From Haemophilus influenzae (GTDB lineage Bacteria; Pseudomonadota; Gammaproteobacteria; Enterobacterales; Pasteurellaceae): a stretch of 64,000 nt of DNA. Below the pieces are notes generated by a model, which was not told the DNA's origin, did not search any database, and saw nothing but the letters and a program-made list of their open reading frames with translations. The DNA lies in the NCBI RefSeq assembly GCF_900475755.1, contig NZ_LS483411.1:1488001-1552000 (forward strand), written 5' to 3'. This document shows positions 18,095 to 28,143 of the stretch, in pieces. Position 1 is the stretch's first letter; each line of letters begins with the position of its first letter. The position numbers were made by a program, and so were the translations under genes.

Positions 18095-19069
18095 ATGAAA
18101 AAATATAAAACAGTGCTAATGTTATCGATTGTTGCATTAGCCTTATTTGGCTATTTTTCCCCTTGGTTTTTCTTACATATTGCTGCATGGCAAAAAGATT
18201 TTAATCAACTTATTTCGGAAAATTTACATCAAATTCAAAATAATAGCATCAAGGCAGGCATCACGCTTATTTTCGCCAGCTTTGTTTACGGCGTACTCCA
18301 TGCTCTCGGGCCAGGACACGGCAAATTTATTATCGCCAGCTATCTTTCCACTCATGAAAGCCAATTAAAACAAAGCACTATCTTGAGCCTACTTTCATCT
18401 TTAATGCAAGGCATTGTCGCGATTACAGCAACAACATTGCTTGTTATAGTGCTAAATCTTTCATCACGTTATTTCAAATTAAGTCAGCTTTGGTTAGAAC
18501 GAACTGCCTTGCTATTATTGGTATTTCTCGGCTGTTATTGGATTTGGCAAGGTTTACGTGCCTATCGTAAAAAAGCTAAATTAACCATTAAATCCCTAAA
18601 TCCACTCTCCCTACACGAAAAAAGTGCAGTGAAAAATAACCGCACTTTTCAATCAAACACCTGTGGCTGTGGACACCAACATTTGCCAAGCCCCACGCAA
18701 ACTGCACAAGCAACCAATCTAAAATCACAATTTCTAGTCATTTTAACAATTGGTATGCGACCATGTAGTGGTGCAATTTTCGTTTTATTTTTAGCTTATA
18801 TGCTTGATCTTTATGGCTGGGGAATCTTAGCTGTATTGGCCATGTCTTTCGGCACGGGGCTTATGTTGTCAGCCTTCGCAGGAATTGTTCGTTACGCACG
18901 AAATACAGCAATTCACTTAGGGCATTGGTATAATTCAAAACATACGAAAGGAAAAAGCGAAGGCATCGTGAAATTAATAGCAGGTGGAATAATGCTATTT
19001 TTTGCCTTGAGTTTGTTGTATGGAACGCTAAACCCAGTAAATGGAGGCACTATTTTATTTGGAAATTAA
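18095..19069 (+). CDS. NicO/RcnA-family nickel/cobalt transporter
   Basis: This is a 324-aa inner-membrane protein with about six to seven helices. The metal-site helix reads GVLHALGPGHGKFIIASYL, and a central loop contains CGCGHQH, typical of the family. Members either export nickel and cobalt (RcnA) or import them (NicO); the sequence alone does not tell which. The paired DUF1007 partner and the FNR box make uptake at least plausible. Degenerate uptake signals lie within the loop-coding region. Confidence 0.88.
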   Translation: MKKYKTVLMLSIVALALFGYFSPWFFLHIAAWQKDFNQLISENLHQIQNNSIKAGITLIFASFVYGVLHALGPGHGKFIIASYLSTHESQLKQSTILSLLSSLMQGIVAITATTLLVIVLNLSSRYFKLSQLWLERTALLLLVFLGCYWIWQGLRAYRKKAKLTIKSLNPLSLHEKSAVKNNRTFQSNTCGCGHQHLPSPTQTAQATNLKSQFLVILTIGMRPCSGAIFVLFLAYMLDLYGWGILAVLAMSFGTGLMLSAFAGIVRYARNTAIHLGHWYNSKHTKGKSEGIVKLIAGGIMLFFALSLLYGTLNPVNGGTILFGN

Positions 19070-19244
19070 TAAGCTATTAAGGCTATTTTATTATCAAGAG
19101 ATAATAAGTTGCATTGATATTTTATTAAATTATAAAAAACGGTCAGATATAAATCTTATTAGAAAATACCTCTTAATCCACACATCAACAGAATATATTG
19201 AACATATTGAATTAATTTGGTACTTCAAACAATAAAAAACTCTC

Positions 19245-19883
19245 TCAAAAACATTTTTCGTCAGTTGCTTTGATTACAGAATAAAGCTGTGAACCAGTAA
19301 TAGCATCACTAGAATTTTCAGAGAGCCTGCACCAACGTTTTGGATTTGTCGTTTAACATTGTTATTACCAATAACTTACTGTGCCATTATCAGTTGCGGC
19401 AACACCTTTAGATAGCGTAGTGTCTCCGATTTTCATATCACTTACTGCATGTTTAGTAGATGTACTTGAAAATTGACCAATAGCAATTCCATTTAAAGCT
19501 TCACGATATTGATCTCCCCAATAATTATTAACATTTGCACGAGAACCAATAGCAATGGAATCCGTCGCTAATGCGTTGGCATATACGCCGACAGTAACTG
19601 AACCTTCAAGAGCAACATTTTTCAGAATTTCACTATTAGGATCTGATACGACTGCAACACCTTGTTTAGGAATATCATTGTAATTAATAGTGGCAGCATT
19701 GCTAACTGAAGCTAGCAATGTTGATGTTATAAGAACTGTAAGAATAGATATGATAAATTGTTTTGTGGCTTTTTGAGTATTATTAGAAGCAGAACTTGCT
19801 TTTGCACTACTTTTCGCTAATTCTGAAACAACCTCTTGTCTCTGCGTTGTTTTGTTCCAAATAATTTTAAATACACGATTCAT
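19245..19883 (-). pseudogene. Remnant of a trimeric autotransporter adhesin
   Basis: The intact part (19365-19883, 172 aa) starts with an extended signal peptide (MNRVFKIIWNKTTQRQEVV, then a hydrophobic stretch to SVSNAA), as in Hia/Hsf-type adhesins. YadA-like head repeats (DSIAIGSRANV, NGIAIGQFSS) follow. Past the stop, reading in another frame gives GNNNVKRQIQNVGAG, and after a second shift SSDAITGSQLYSVI, a typical neck motif. One extra T near 19367 and an extra CT near 19320 would explain both shifts. The stalk and membrane anchor are missing, so it cannot make an adhesin. It may still serve as a recombination donor. Confidence 0.8.
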
Positions 19884-20134
19884 AAATAAATAACCTTCAT
19901 TTCAGGGGTATAGATAGCCCACATATTTTTTAACGCATTTTCTAGATAGTGACGTTTAAATAAGCGTGAGATAAAGGTTGGCGATTATATATATCAATAT
20001 GATTAATGCTTGTTTTTTGTAAAGATTTGTAAAGAAAGAGGATATTCAAATTAACTTCATAAACATAATGTGACAACTAATTATCAATTCAATAAATAAA
20101 ATGTAAATTAAATTTACATTTTTATACATTTTGA
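19884..20134. other. Gene-free stretch upstream of the adhesin remnant and tRNA-Asn
   Basis: This A/T-rich region holds the presumed old promoter of the adhesin gene on the minus strand, a 10-bp tandem repeat at 20016-20035 and a 21-bp inverted repeat AATGTAAAT-TAA-ATTTACATT at 20100-20120. I see no open reading frame worth calling. Confidence 0.6.
20016..20035. repeat. Two tandem copies of TTTGTAAAGA
   Basis: Two perfect 10-bp copies lie about 130 bases upstream of the adhesin remnant. In Haemophilus, tandem repeats ahead of adhesin genes can vary in number and change expression. Two copies is too few to claim that here. Confidence 0.7.
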
Positions 20135-20163
20135 TTGACAAGGAATGAGCTCCTTATTAAAAT
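20135..20163 (+). promoter_or_regulatory. Promoter of tRNA-Asn
   Basis: A consensus -35 TTGACA and a -10 TAAAAT are separated by 17 bases and followed by a GC-rich discriminator GCGCGCC. This is the usual form of a stable-RNA promoter under stringent control. The tRNA begins about 30 bases downstream. Confidence 0.9.
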
Positions 20164-20195
20164 GCGCGCCCTATTCCTTGTGATACAAAGTTTAT

Positions 20196-20271
20196 TCCTC
20201 CTTAGTTCAGTCGGTAGAACGGTGGACTGTTAATCCATATGTCGCTGGTTCAAGTCCAGCAGGAGGAGCCA
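20196..20271 (+). tRNA. tRNA-Asn (GTT)
   Basis: A 76-base cloverleaf with acceptor arms TCCTCCT and AGGAGGA, discriminator G and an encoded CCA end. The anticodon loop CTGTTAA carries GTT, which reads AAC and AAU asparagine codons. The T arm contains GGTTCAAGTCC. It stands alone, with its own strong promoter. Confidence 0.97.
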
Positions 20272-20390
20272 ATTTTTCTTTTGGTTTAGAGTTTGTTTGT
20301 CTCCTTTTACAAATTTCTAAATTAGCAACCAAAAGATTTTAAGTCCATCCTGTTGATGGGCTTTATTTTTATCAATATCATCTCTTTTTT

Positions 20391-20425
20391 CTATCCACAA
20401 AGCCTGTGGATAACTTTGTGGATTA
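20391..20425. promoter_or_regulatory. Cluster of three DnaA boxes
   Basis: Within 35 bases lie CTATCCACA (one mismatch), TGTGGATAA (a perfect R1-type box on the minus strand) and TGTGGATTA (one mismatch). The outer two also form a 10-bp inverted repeat ATCCACAAAG/CTTTGTGGAT. The cluster is about 270 bases upstream of uvrB and 120 downstream of the tRNA. It may regulate uvrB or titrate DnaA. Confidence 0.65.
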
Positions 20426-20690
20426 ACTTTTTAAAATTTTGCGGATCCCTTGTTCTTACAAGGATTATTCGATCTTGATTACAGATTAGCCTAAATTTAA
20501 ATTATCCTTTAAAATCAATAAGTTAAGTTTTGTCTAGTAAAAAATTAAAGTTTTTTTTATAAATTTGTGAGATCTTTCTCTTGACATCACTAAGTCTGTG
20601 TAAAACTTAGATTTTTGCCTGATCAATTTTACACGTTAAATATGCTAAAATAGGCACTATTCAAAACTATCAAAAAACTGACCTCACTTT
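20426..20690 (+). promoter_or_regulatory. Upstream region of uvrB
   Basis: The region has four GATC sites, a small hairpin CCTTG-TTCTTA-CAAGG near 20448 and a TGCTAAAAT extended -10 element at about 20644-20652 that could drive uvrB. I find no convincing LexA box (CTGT-N8-ACAG). Confidence 0.4.
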
Positions 20691-22730
20691 ATGTCTGAAA
20701 AAATCAACACAAAACCGTTCATTCTGCATTCCGACTTTCGTCCTTCTGGCGATCAGCCACAAGCTATCGAAAAATTAGCTGAAAATTTAACGGATGGATT
20801 GGCTCATCAAACTTTGCTCGGAGTAACAGGCTCGGGGAAGACATTTACTATCGCCAACGTAATCGCTCAATTAAATCGCCCCGCAATGTTACTTGCACCG
20901 AATAAAACCCTTGCGGCTCAACTTTATGCAGAAATGAAAGCCTTTTTTCCAGAAAATGCGGTGGAATATTTTGTGTCTTACTATGATTATTATCAGCCAG
21001 AAGCCTATGTGCCTAGCAGTGATACTTTCATTGAAAAAGATGCTTCTATTAATGATCAAATCGAACAAATGCGACTTTCTGCGACAAAATCTTTTTTAGA
21101 ACGTCGAGATACCATCGTAGTGGCTTCCGTTTCTGCAATTTATGGTTTGGGCGATCCTGATAGCTACTTACAAATGATGTTGCATTTACAACAAGGTGCC
21201 ATTATCGATCAACGCCAAATTTTAGCGAAGTTAGCGGAATTGCAATATACCCGCAATGATCAAGCATTTCAGCGTGGAACTTTCCGTGTTCGTGGAGAAA
21301 TTATTGATATTTTCCCTGCAGAATCCGATGATCGTGCGGTGCGTATTGAATTATTTGATGATGAAATTGAACGATTAAGTTTATTTGATCCGCTCACTGG
21401 CAGTAGTTTTGGTGCTGTTCCACGTTTTACGATCTATCCTAAAACGCACTATGTTACGCCAAGAGAACGCATTTTAGATGCGATAGAAAACATCAAAAAA
21501 GAACTCGTATCACGCCGTGAATACTTCATTAAAGAACATAAACTTTTAGAAGAACAACGAATTAGCCAACGAACCCAATTTGATATTGAAATGATGAATG
21601 AATTAGGCTATTGCTCGGGTATTGAAAACTACTCTCGCTATTTATCGGGAAGAAATGAGGGCGAACCACCACCAACATTATTTGATTATATGCCCTCTGA
21701 TGCCATTTTAATTATTGATGAATCTCATGTAACTGTGCCTCAAATTGGTGGAATGTATCGTGGCGACCGTTCACGTAAAGAAACCTTAGTCGAATATGGT
21801 TTCCGTTTGCCATCCGCCTTGGATAATCGTCCGTTACGCTTTGAGGAATTTGAACGCTTAGCTCCGCAAACCATTTATGTTTCCGCAACACCAGGGCCTT
21901 ATGAATTAGAAAAATCAGGCAGTGAAATCATCGATCAAGTGGTTCGCCCCACTGGTTTGCTTGATCCGCTTATTGAAATTCGTCCAGTGTCAATTCAAGT
22001 GGATGATTTACTTTCCGAAGCTCGCCAAAGAGCGGATAAAAATGAACGCGTTTTAGTGACGACGCTAACGAAGAAAATGGCTGAAGATTTAACGGATTAT
22101 TTAGATGAACATGGAATTCGTGTGCGTTATCTACATTCTGATATTGATACCGTGGAACGCGTCGAAATTATCCGTGATTTGCGTTTAGGCGAATTTGATG
22201 TATTAGTGGGAATTAACTTATTACGTGAAGGTTTAGATATTCCAGAAGTGTCTCTTGTGGCGATTTTAGATGCGGACAAAGAAGGATTTTTACGTTCTGA
22301 ACGCTCTTTGATCCAAACCATCGGTCGTGCTGCGCGAAACTTAAATGGTAAAGCGATTTTATATGCGGATAGCATCACAAAATCCATGGAAAAAGCCATC
22401 ACCGAAACTAATCGTCGTCGTGAAAAACAAACAAAATACAATGAAGAACATGGCATTGTGCCACAAGCATTAAATAAGAAAGTCGGCGAATTGTTAGATA
22501 TTGGACAAGGTGCAAACCAAAAAGTGAAAGCCAATAAACAACGTGGAAAAATGGCGGCAGAACCAACCGCACTTTATAATGCACCGAAAAATGCCAAAGA
22601 ATATCAACAACAAATCAAAAAACTGGAACAACAAATGTATAAATTTGCGCAAGATTTGGAATTTGAAAAAGCCGCAGCAATTCGCGATCAATTACATCAA
22701 TTACGTGAACAATTTGTTTTTGATAACTAA
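20691..22730 (+). CDS. uvrB: Excinuclease ABC subunit B
   Basis: UvrB is the damage-verifying helicase-like subunit of nucleotide-excision repair. It receives damaged DNA from UvrA and recruits UvrC. Walker A is GVTGSGKTF, and the beta-hairpin that clamps the strand contains [12 protein letters not shown]. Later helicase motifs include TIGRAARN. The C-terminal UVR motif ([20 protein letters not shown]) contacts UvrC. The length is 679 aa. Mfd, which feeds the same pathway, is also encoded in this window. Confidence 0.98.
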   Translation: MSEKINTKPFILHSDFRPSGDQPQAIEKLAENLTDGLAHQTLLGVTGSGKTFTIANVIAQLNRPAMLLAPNKTLAAQLYAEMKAFFPENAVEYFVSYYDYYQPEAYVPSSDTFIEKDASINDQIEQMRLSATKSFLERRDTIVVASVSAIYGLGDPDSYLQMMLHLQQGAIIDQRQILAKLAELQYTRNDQAFQRGTFRVRGEIIDIFPAESDDRAVRIELFDDEIERLSLFDPLTGSSFGAVPRFTIYPKTHYVTPRERILDAIENIKKELVSRREYFIKEHKLLEEQRISQRTQFDIEMMNELGYCSGIENYSRYLSGRNEGEPPPTLFDYMPSDAILIIDESHVTVPQIGGMYRGDRSRKETLVEYGFRLPSALDNRPLRFEEFERLAPQTIYVSATPGPYELEKSGSEIIDQVVRPTGLLDPLIEIRPVSIQVDDLLSEARQRADKNERVLVTTLTKKMAEDLTDYLDEHGIRVRYLHSDIDTVERVEIIRDLRLGEFDVLVGINLLREGLDIPEVSLVAILDADKEGFLRSERSLIQTIGRAARNLNGKAILYADSITKSMEKAITETNRRREKQTKYNEEHGIVPQALNKKVGELLDIGQGANQKVKANKQRGKMAAEPTALYNAPKNAKEYQQQIKKLEQQMYKFAQDLEFEKAAAIRDQLHQLREQFVFDN

Positions 22731-22733
22731 AAA

Positions 22734-22755
22734 AACGCCAGCTTAAGCTGGCGTT
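22734..22755. terminator. Bidirectional terminator between uvrB and the LtaS-like gene
   Basis: AACGCCAGC and GCTGGCGTT form a perfect stem with a TTAA loop, preceded by an A run. The two flanking genes converge on it. Confidence 0.9.
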
Positions 22756-22759
22756 CCAT

Positions 22760-24709
22760 TTATTTATTTTCACCTGAAGAATACAAGCGATTTTTATATA
22801 AATAACTACCTAATAAAGCGTGAGCCAATGCCTCTTTTTTCATTGCATCAGGCACGTCTTTTGGCGTTAAAGTTTCTGTTGATTTATCATAATGATAACC
22901 TTGCGCTGCTTTATTTGGCATTTGAATTACCACATCATTATTGCCTTTCATCATTGCTTGAGTTTGATCGTATTGCATAAAAGCACGATCTGGGTTTACA
23001 TCTTGCGTTAAATCAAAACCAATCATTGGATAATTGCCACTTACGCCTGCTAAAGAAAGTAATGTGGTTGGCATATCAATTTGGCTCACAAGACGGCTAT
23101 CACGGCGTGGCGTAATGCCATCACCAAGAATCAAGGCTGGAATATGGAAATACTTAATCGGCACAAGACTTGCTCCGCCTACACGAGAATCGTGATCCGC
23201 AACAATTAAGAAAATCGTATCTTTCCAATAATTAGACTGTTTTGCCATTTTAAAGAAATGACCTAACGCATAATCCGCATATTTTGCTGCGTTATTACGA
23301 GTGGCTTTTGGTTGCTCATAAAGCTCAATCTTGCCATCTGGATATTCAAATGGATCGTGATTGCTGGAGCTAAATACTAAACTAAAAAACGGTTTACCTT
23401 CATTTTGTAATTTCGTGAAAGTTTCATTGGCTTTATCAAATAAATCCTCATCACTCACGCCCCAAGTGCCAGTAAATTTTGGATTTTGGTAATCTTGTTG
23501 ATCCCAAATATCTTTAAAACCATTGCCATAGAAAAAGCTCGCCATATTGTCGAAGTGCTTTTCGCCACCATAAATAAAGGAAGTGTTATAGCCTTGTTTA
23601 TGTAATAAATCCGCAATAGTAAAGAAACCACTTTGGGCATTATTAAGTTTCACCACTGCACGAGCTGGCGTTGGCGTAAAACCTGCGGTTGTTGCTTCAA
23701 TACCACGTACTGAACGCGTGCCTGTTGCATAAAGATTTTCAAATAACCACCCTTCTTTTGCGAGCTGATCCACATTTGGAGAAAGTGGTTTGCCACCGAG
23801 TGTACCAATAAATTGAGCACCGAGACTTTCTTGTAGCAAAATCACGATATTTTTAGGTTTACCCTGATAAGTCGCGACATTTTTCGTTAAAGTTGGGTAT
23901 TTATCTGAAATGTAATCACTTTCTGGACGGCCACGGCTAGCTTTAACAATACGAAACATTTCATCTGCATCCATTTTTCCATACATTTCTGAAGATTTTT
24001 CTTCATCTTTAAATTGCTGTGCCGCATAAATGACGGAATAGCCCGAATTAAGCACCAAAGAATTCACTAACGCATCAGAAGAAAATGCCACCATAGCAGG
24101 ATTTATACCACGGTGTTGAAAACTTGAACGTGCCCCAAGGAAGCTCACGACAATCACAAGCAAAGCAATCACAGGACGAAGTTTCCAACTCATTGAACGT
24201 AAATTTTTGACTGCCCAACCAGAAATTTTCCAATAAATCACGGCAGCTAAAATCGTGAAAACAAGGCTAAAAATCACCGCACTTAAATGCCCTTCCGCAA
24301 GCATTGAAAAAACTTCTTTCGGATAAATCAGATATTCGATAAATAAACGATTTGGGCGGTAATCGTAAGTTTCAATAAAGGCAGGTGTGGCAATTTCCAT
24401 AAAGATAATAAACACACTGCCAAGGGTTAGCCATAGGCGTAAAATTTTTACCCAAACTTTACTGCTATGAAATAACGTTGTGAGCAATGCAGGTACGCCA
24501 AATAAATAGCAAAGTGCCACAATATCCATTCGTACGCCTTGCAAAAATAATTGCAACCAACCATCTACGGCCGATACACGCTCTGATTGCCATACCGCAA
24601 GTCCCAAACGGGATAAGGAAAGAATGATGAGATTAATCAACACAAATGTGAAGATGGGAAATAAAGGGAAATGCGCTTTTTCATTGTGAAAACCACTAAA
24701 CAACGGCAT
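22760..24709 (-). CDS. LtaS-like membrane phosphotransferase/sulfatase-fold protein
   Basis: This is a 649-aa inner-membrane protein with about five N-terminal helices and a periplasmic alkaline-phosphatase/sulfatase-type domain. The domain has NIVILLQESLG, a probable nucleophile Thr in the ATGTRSVRGIEATT region, and VADHDSRVGG for metal binding. It belongs to the family of lipoteichoic-acid synthase and phosphoglycerol or phosphoethanolamine transferases. In a Gram-negative it may add a phospho-group to an envelope glycan or lipid. The substrate is not shown by the sequence. It is transcribed alone. Confidence 0.8.
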   Translation of the reverse strand: MPLFSGFHNEKAHFPLFPIFTFVLINLIILSLSRLGLAVWQSERVSAVDGWLQLFLQGVRMDIVALCYLFGVPALLTTLFHSSKVWVKILRLWLTLGSVFIIFMEIATPAFIETYDYRPNRLFIEYLIYPKEVFSMLAEGHLSAVIFSLVFTILAAVIYWKISGWAVKNLRSMSWKLRPVIALLVIVVSFLGARSSFQHRGINPAMVAFSSDALVNSLVLNSGYSVIYAAQQFKDEEKSSEMYGKMDADEMFRIVKASRGRPESDYISDKYPTLTKNVATYQGKPKNIVILLQESLGAQFIGTLGGKPLSPNVDQLAKEGWLFENLYATGTRSVRGIEATTAGFTPTPARAVVKLNNAQSGFFTIADLLHKQGYNTSFIYGGEKHFDNMASFFYGNGFKDIWDQQDYQNPKFTGTWGVSDEDLFDKANETFTKLQNEGKPFFSLVFSSSNHDPFEYPDGKIELYEQPKATRNNAAKYADYALGHFFKMAKQSNYWKDTIFLIVADHDSRVGGASLVPIKYFHIPALILGDGITPRRDSRLVSQIDMPTTLLSLAGVSGNYPMIGFDLTQDVNPDRAFMQYDQTQAMMKGNNDVVIQMPNKAAQGYHYDKSTETLTPKDVPDAMKKEALAHALLGSYLYKNRLYSSGENK

Positions 24710-24891
24710 ATAAGACGTATTAAATTAAAGAAAGATAGGCTATTATACGTCTATCAGCTCCTTTTCGACAAGATAAAAGCCTTAAAGTGCGGTAAATTTT
24801 CGCATAGTTTTACTTAATCTCAAATGTAAACAATATGCCGAATTCTGTGTAGTACATTTTAGCTAATCACATTCAATAGAATGATAAAAAT

Positions 24892-24917
24892 AAAGCCTCG
24901 AAAAAAATCGAGGCTTC
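24892..24917 (-). terminator. Terminator of maeB
   Basis: AAGCCTCG and CGAGGCTT pair around a run of A residues. On the minus strand it is followed by TATTTTTA. It lies about 40 bases after the maeB stop. The rest of the 24710-24955 gap holds an uptake signal near 24786 and nothing else I recognise. Confidence 0.8.
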
Positions 24918-24955
24918 ATTAAATAAACGACAGAAATTTACCGCACTTTTTTCGA

Positions 24956-27226
24956 TTACTCTTGTTGTGCTTTCACTGCTGCATAGGCAATCATATTAAT
25001 AATACGGCGAACAGATGCACCCGGATTAAGAATATGCGCAGATTTATTCATACCCATTAAGATCGGGCCAACAGTAATTGCGGTGGTTGTTCCGCGTAAT
25101 AAGCTATAACTAATACGTGATGAACTCAAATCAGGGAACACTAATAAATTTGCACATCCTTTCAATGGACTATCAGGCATTAATTCTTTTCTGTGTGCTT
25201 CGTTCATCGCTAAATCGCCACGCATTTCCCCATCGATCATTAAGTGCGGATTACGCTCTTTTACGATTTGTAATACTTCACGCATTTTTGGTGCACCTAA
25301 TGAATCAGATGAACCAAAATTAGAGTGAGAAAGTAATGCAACTGCAGGTTCAATACCAAAACGATGAATTTCTTCTGCTGCCATTAAGGTAATTTCAGCT
25401 AATTCTTCTGCTGTAGGATTACTGTTTACGTGAGTATCAGTTAAGAATACGTTACCAGTCGGTAATACAAGACTATTTAAAGCGGCGGCAGTTTTCACAC
25501 CATCTTTTAAGCCAATGATATCGCGAATAGATGCAAGGTGTTTTCCGTATGAACCAAATAAACCACATACTAAAGCGTCTGCATAACCTAAGCTAAGCAA
25601 GGTAGAAGCTAATACGGTTGTGTTAGAACGCACGACACGTTTTGCGATTGCAGGTGTAATGCCTTTACGTTTGGTAAGTTCGTAGTAATGTTTCCAACAT
25701 TCTTCATAGCGAGGATTATCTTCGTTATCCACGATTTCAAAATCCACACCGACGGTTAAACGTAAGCCAAGTTTTTTAATTTTTTCTTCAATCACGCTGC
25801 GGCGACCAATTAAAATTGGATTTGCCAAGCCCATTGAAATCACTTCTTGGGTTGCATGCAATGCTTTATTTTCTTCCCCTTCCGCTAAAATAATGCGTTG
25901 TTTTACTGCTTTTGCTTGGCTGAAAATAGGACGCATAAACAAATTAGTTTTGTAAACAAACTGAGTAAGTTGGTCAATATAAATATCCCAATTTTGAATT
26001 GGACGAGTTGCCACGCCTGATTCCATTGCGGCTTTTGCTACCGCTGGTGCGATACGCACAATCAAGCGTGGATCGAATGGACGAGGAATCACATAATCCG
26101 CACCAAATGTCGCCCCTTCGCCGCCATAAGCCGAAGTTACCACTTCATTTTGTTCTTCTAATGCAAGGTCAGCAATGGCATAAACTGCCGCACGTTTCAT
26201 TTCTTCATTAATAGTAGTTGCGCCCACATCTAATGCACCACGGAAAATGAATGGGAAACAAAGCACGTTATTTACTTGGTTTGGATAATCAGAACGACCT
26301 GTACATACAATCGCATCAGGGCGAACCGCTTTCGCGTCTGGCGGGGTAATTTCAGGATTTGGGTTAGCTAAAGCAAGAATAATTGGATGCGCAGCCATAC
26401 TTTTAACCATATCTTGTGTAAGCGCACCCGCTGCAGAACAACCTAAGAAAATATCTGCATTTGGCATCGCATCGCCAAGTGTACGCCAGCCATTATCTTC
26501 AATTGCATAATCTTTTTTGGTTTGATCCATTCTTTCATCACGGCCTTTATATACCACACCTTTCGAATCGCAAACCGTGATGTTTTCACGTTTCATACCT
26601 AAAGAAAGTAATAAGTTCAAGCACGCAATTGAAGCCGCACCCGCACCAGAGGCAACAAGTCGAACATCTTCAATTTTTTTACCCACAATTCTAAGTGAGT
26701 TAATAATCGCTGCCGCACTGATGATCGCCGTACCATGTTGATCATCGTGGAATACTGGAATATTCATTCTCTCTCGCAATTTTTGTTCAATATAGAAACA
26801 CTCTGGTGCTTTAATATCTTCAAGATTTACCCCACCGAAAGTTGGCTCTAACGAGGCAATAATATCAACAAGTTTATCGGGATCATGTTCATTCACTTCA
26901 ATATCAAATACGTTAATGCCCGCAAATTTTTTGAACAAAACACCCTTTCCTTCCATTACGGGTTTGCCCGCAAGCGCACCAATATTGCCAAGTCCAAGCA
27001 CCGCTGTACCATTAGAAATAACAGCAACTAAATTGCCACGCGCCGTATATTTGTAAGAGGCTGCAGGATCTTTTTCAATTTCTAAACAAGGCTCTGCCAC
27101 ACCTGGCGAATAAGCTAAGGCTAAATCGCGTTGTGTTGCGAGTGATTTTGTTGGGGTAACTTCAATTTTTCCAGGAATTGGAAATTCGTGGAAATCTAAG
27201 GCTGCTTGACGTAATTGTTCGGTCAT
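24956..27226 (-). CDS. maeB: NADP-dependent malic enzyme with phosphotransacetylase-like domain
   Basis: The enzyme decarboxylates malate to pyruvate with reduction of NADP, supplying NADPH and pyruvate. It is 756 aa. The N-terminal malic-enzyme half (to about residue 430) has [11 protein letters not shown], the GAGAAS nucleotide-binding motif and FHDDQHGT. The C-terminal half resembles phosphotransacetylase ([11 protein letters not shown]) but in MaeB usually acts as an acetyl-CoA-sensing regulatory domain. The gene is alone, and its product feeds the pyruvate dehydrogenase encoded elsewhere in the window. Confidence 0.96.
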   Translation of the reverse strand: MTEQLRQAALDFHEFPIPGKIEVTPTKSLATQRDLALAYSPGVAEPCLEIEKDPAASYKYTARGNLVAVISNGTAVLGLGNIGALAGKPVMEGKGVLFKKFAGINVFDIEVNEHDPDKLVDIIASLEPTFGGVNLEDIKAPECFYIEQKLRERMNIPVFHDDQHGTAIISAAAIINSLRIVGKKIEDVRLVASGAGAASIACLNLLLSLGMKRENITVCDSKGVVYKGRDERMDQTKKDYAIEDNGWRTLGDAMPNADIFLGCSAAGALTQDMVKSMAAHPIILALANPNPEITPPDAKAVRPDAIVCTGRSDYPNQVNNVLCFPFIFRGALDVGATTINEEMKRAAVYAIADLALEEQNEVVTSAYGGEGATFGADYVIPRPFDPRLIVRIAPAVAKAAMESGVATRPIQNWDIYIDQLTQFVYKTNLFMRPIFSQAKAVKQRIILAEGEENKALHATQEVISMGLANPILIGRRSVIEEKIKKLGLRLTVGVDFEIVDNEDNPRYEECWKHYYELTKRKGITPAIAKRVVRSNTTVLASTLLSLGYADALVCGLFGSYGKHLASIRDIIGLKDGVKTAAALNSLVLPTGNVFLTDTHVNSNPTAEELAEITLMAAEEIHRFGIEPAVALLSHSNFGSSDSLGAPKMREVLQIVKERNPHLMIDGEMRGDLAMNEAHRKELMPDSPLKGCANLLVFPDLSSSRISYSLLRGTTTAITVGPILMGMNKSAHILNPGASVRRIINMIAYAAVKAQQE

Positions 27227-27421
27227 AATAAATGCTCCATTTTCTTGAAACAGGATTGAAATATTGCGTCGATTATATCTGTTTTTTATTCAAAAAATTG
27301 TGACGAACTGCAAACTTTTACAACTTTATAACAAAATTTTTTTGATGCGAAGCATTAGCTAGACTTTTCATTTTTCAGCAAAAAAGTAGGATTTTCGCAA
27401 CAAAGTATAAGGAATAAGAAA

Positions 27422-28045
27422 ATGAATCCATTTCAAAAAATTAAAAGTGCGGTGAATAAATGCCAAAGATTTTTCATTAATCGCACTCTGCAACATAAAC
27501 TAATAAATCAAGGTATGACTGTCATTTCTGCCAATTGCGTGGGGGCTTTTATCTTGCACGATTTACACCAGCCGTTTAATTCTCCATTTGTGAACCTCTA
27601 TCTCTCGCCACAGGATTTTTTGCGTTATTTAAAAAATATAGGTTTCTATCTCAATCAACCTCTCACATTTGTGCAAACGGAAAAAAGTTATCCCGTAGGA
27701 AAACTTGCGGATCTTGAAATTCATTTTATGCACTATCACAGTGAGCAAGAAGCTAATGAAAAATGGCAACTTCGCACATCAAGAATGAATTTAGACAATC
27801 TTTTTATTATGATGACAGATCGAGACGGCGTGACCGAAAAAGACATTCAACTTTTTGATCAACTCCCTTTTAAAAATAAAGTGATTTTTACTCACAAGCC
27901 CTACCCTGCTTTTAAATCGGCTTATTATATAAAAGGCTTTGAGAAGCAAAATCAAGTAGGCGATATTTTTGAATTTTCAGGCTGGAATGGAAGAAAATAT
28001 TACGACCAATTTGATTATGTGAAGTGGTTTAATCAAACTAGATAA
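27422..28045 (+). CDS. DUF1919 family protein
   Basis: This 207-aa soluble protein contains ISANCVGAFILHDLHQPFNSPFVNL near the N terminus, the hallmark of DUF1919 proteins, which are often found with polysaccharide or lipooligosaccharide biosynthesis genes. No signal peptide or membrane helix is visible. The region near LFIMMTDRDGVTEKDI may belong to the active site, but the reaction is unknown. An AAGGAAT ribosome site precedes the ATG, and an uptake signal lies inside the first codons (27449). No glycan genes adjoin it, so context does not help. Confidence 0.75.
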   Translation: MNPFQKIKSAVNKCQRFFINRTLQHKLINQGMTVISANCVGAFILHDLHQPFNSPFVNLYLSPQDFLRYLKNIGFYLNQPLTFVQTEKSYPVGKLADLEIHFMHYHSEQEANEKWQLRTSRMNLDNLFIMMTDRDGVTEKDIQLFDQLPFKNKVIFTHKPYPAFKSAYYIKGFEKQNQVGDIFEFSGWNGRKYYDQFDYVKWFNQTR

Positions 28046-28143
28046 TAACCAACGAATATAAGGCTGCATTGCAGCCTTTTTTGTTTCGTTATAAAAGCAA
28101 AAACCTGTACAATACCCAGCGAATTTTAACAAGAGAAAACATA

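Noticed and set aside
19041..19235. A 64-codon plus-strand frame overlapping the end of the NicO-type gene
   Set aside because: It has no ribosome site, very high A/T and no family I recognise. It starts inside the previous gene in another frame, so chance is likelier than a gene.
20391..20690. Replication origin
   Set aside because: DnaA boxes and GATC sites are present, but there are too few boxes and no clear A/T-rich unwinding repeats. From memory the H. influenzae origin is near gidA, not uvrB.
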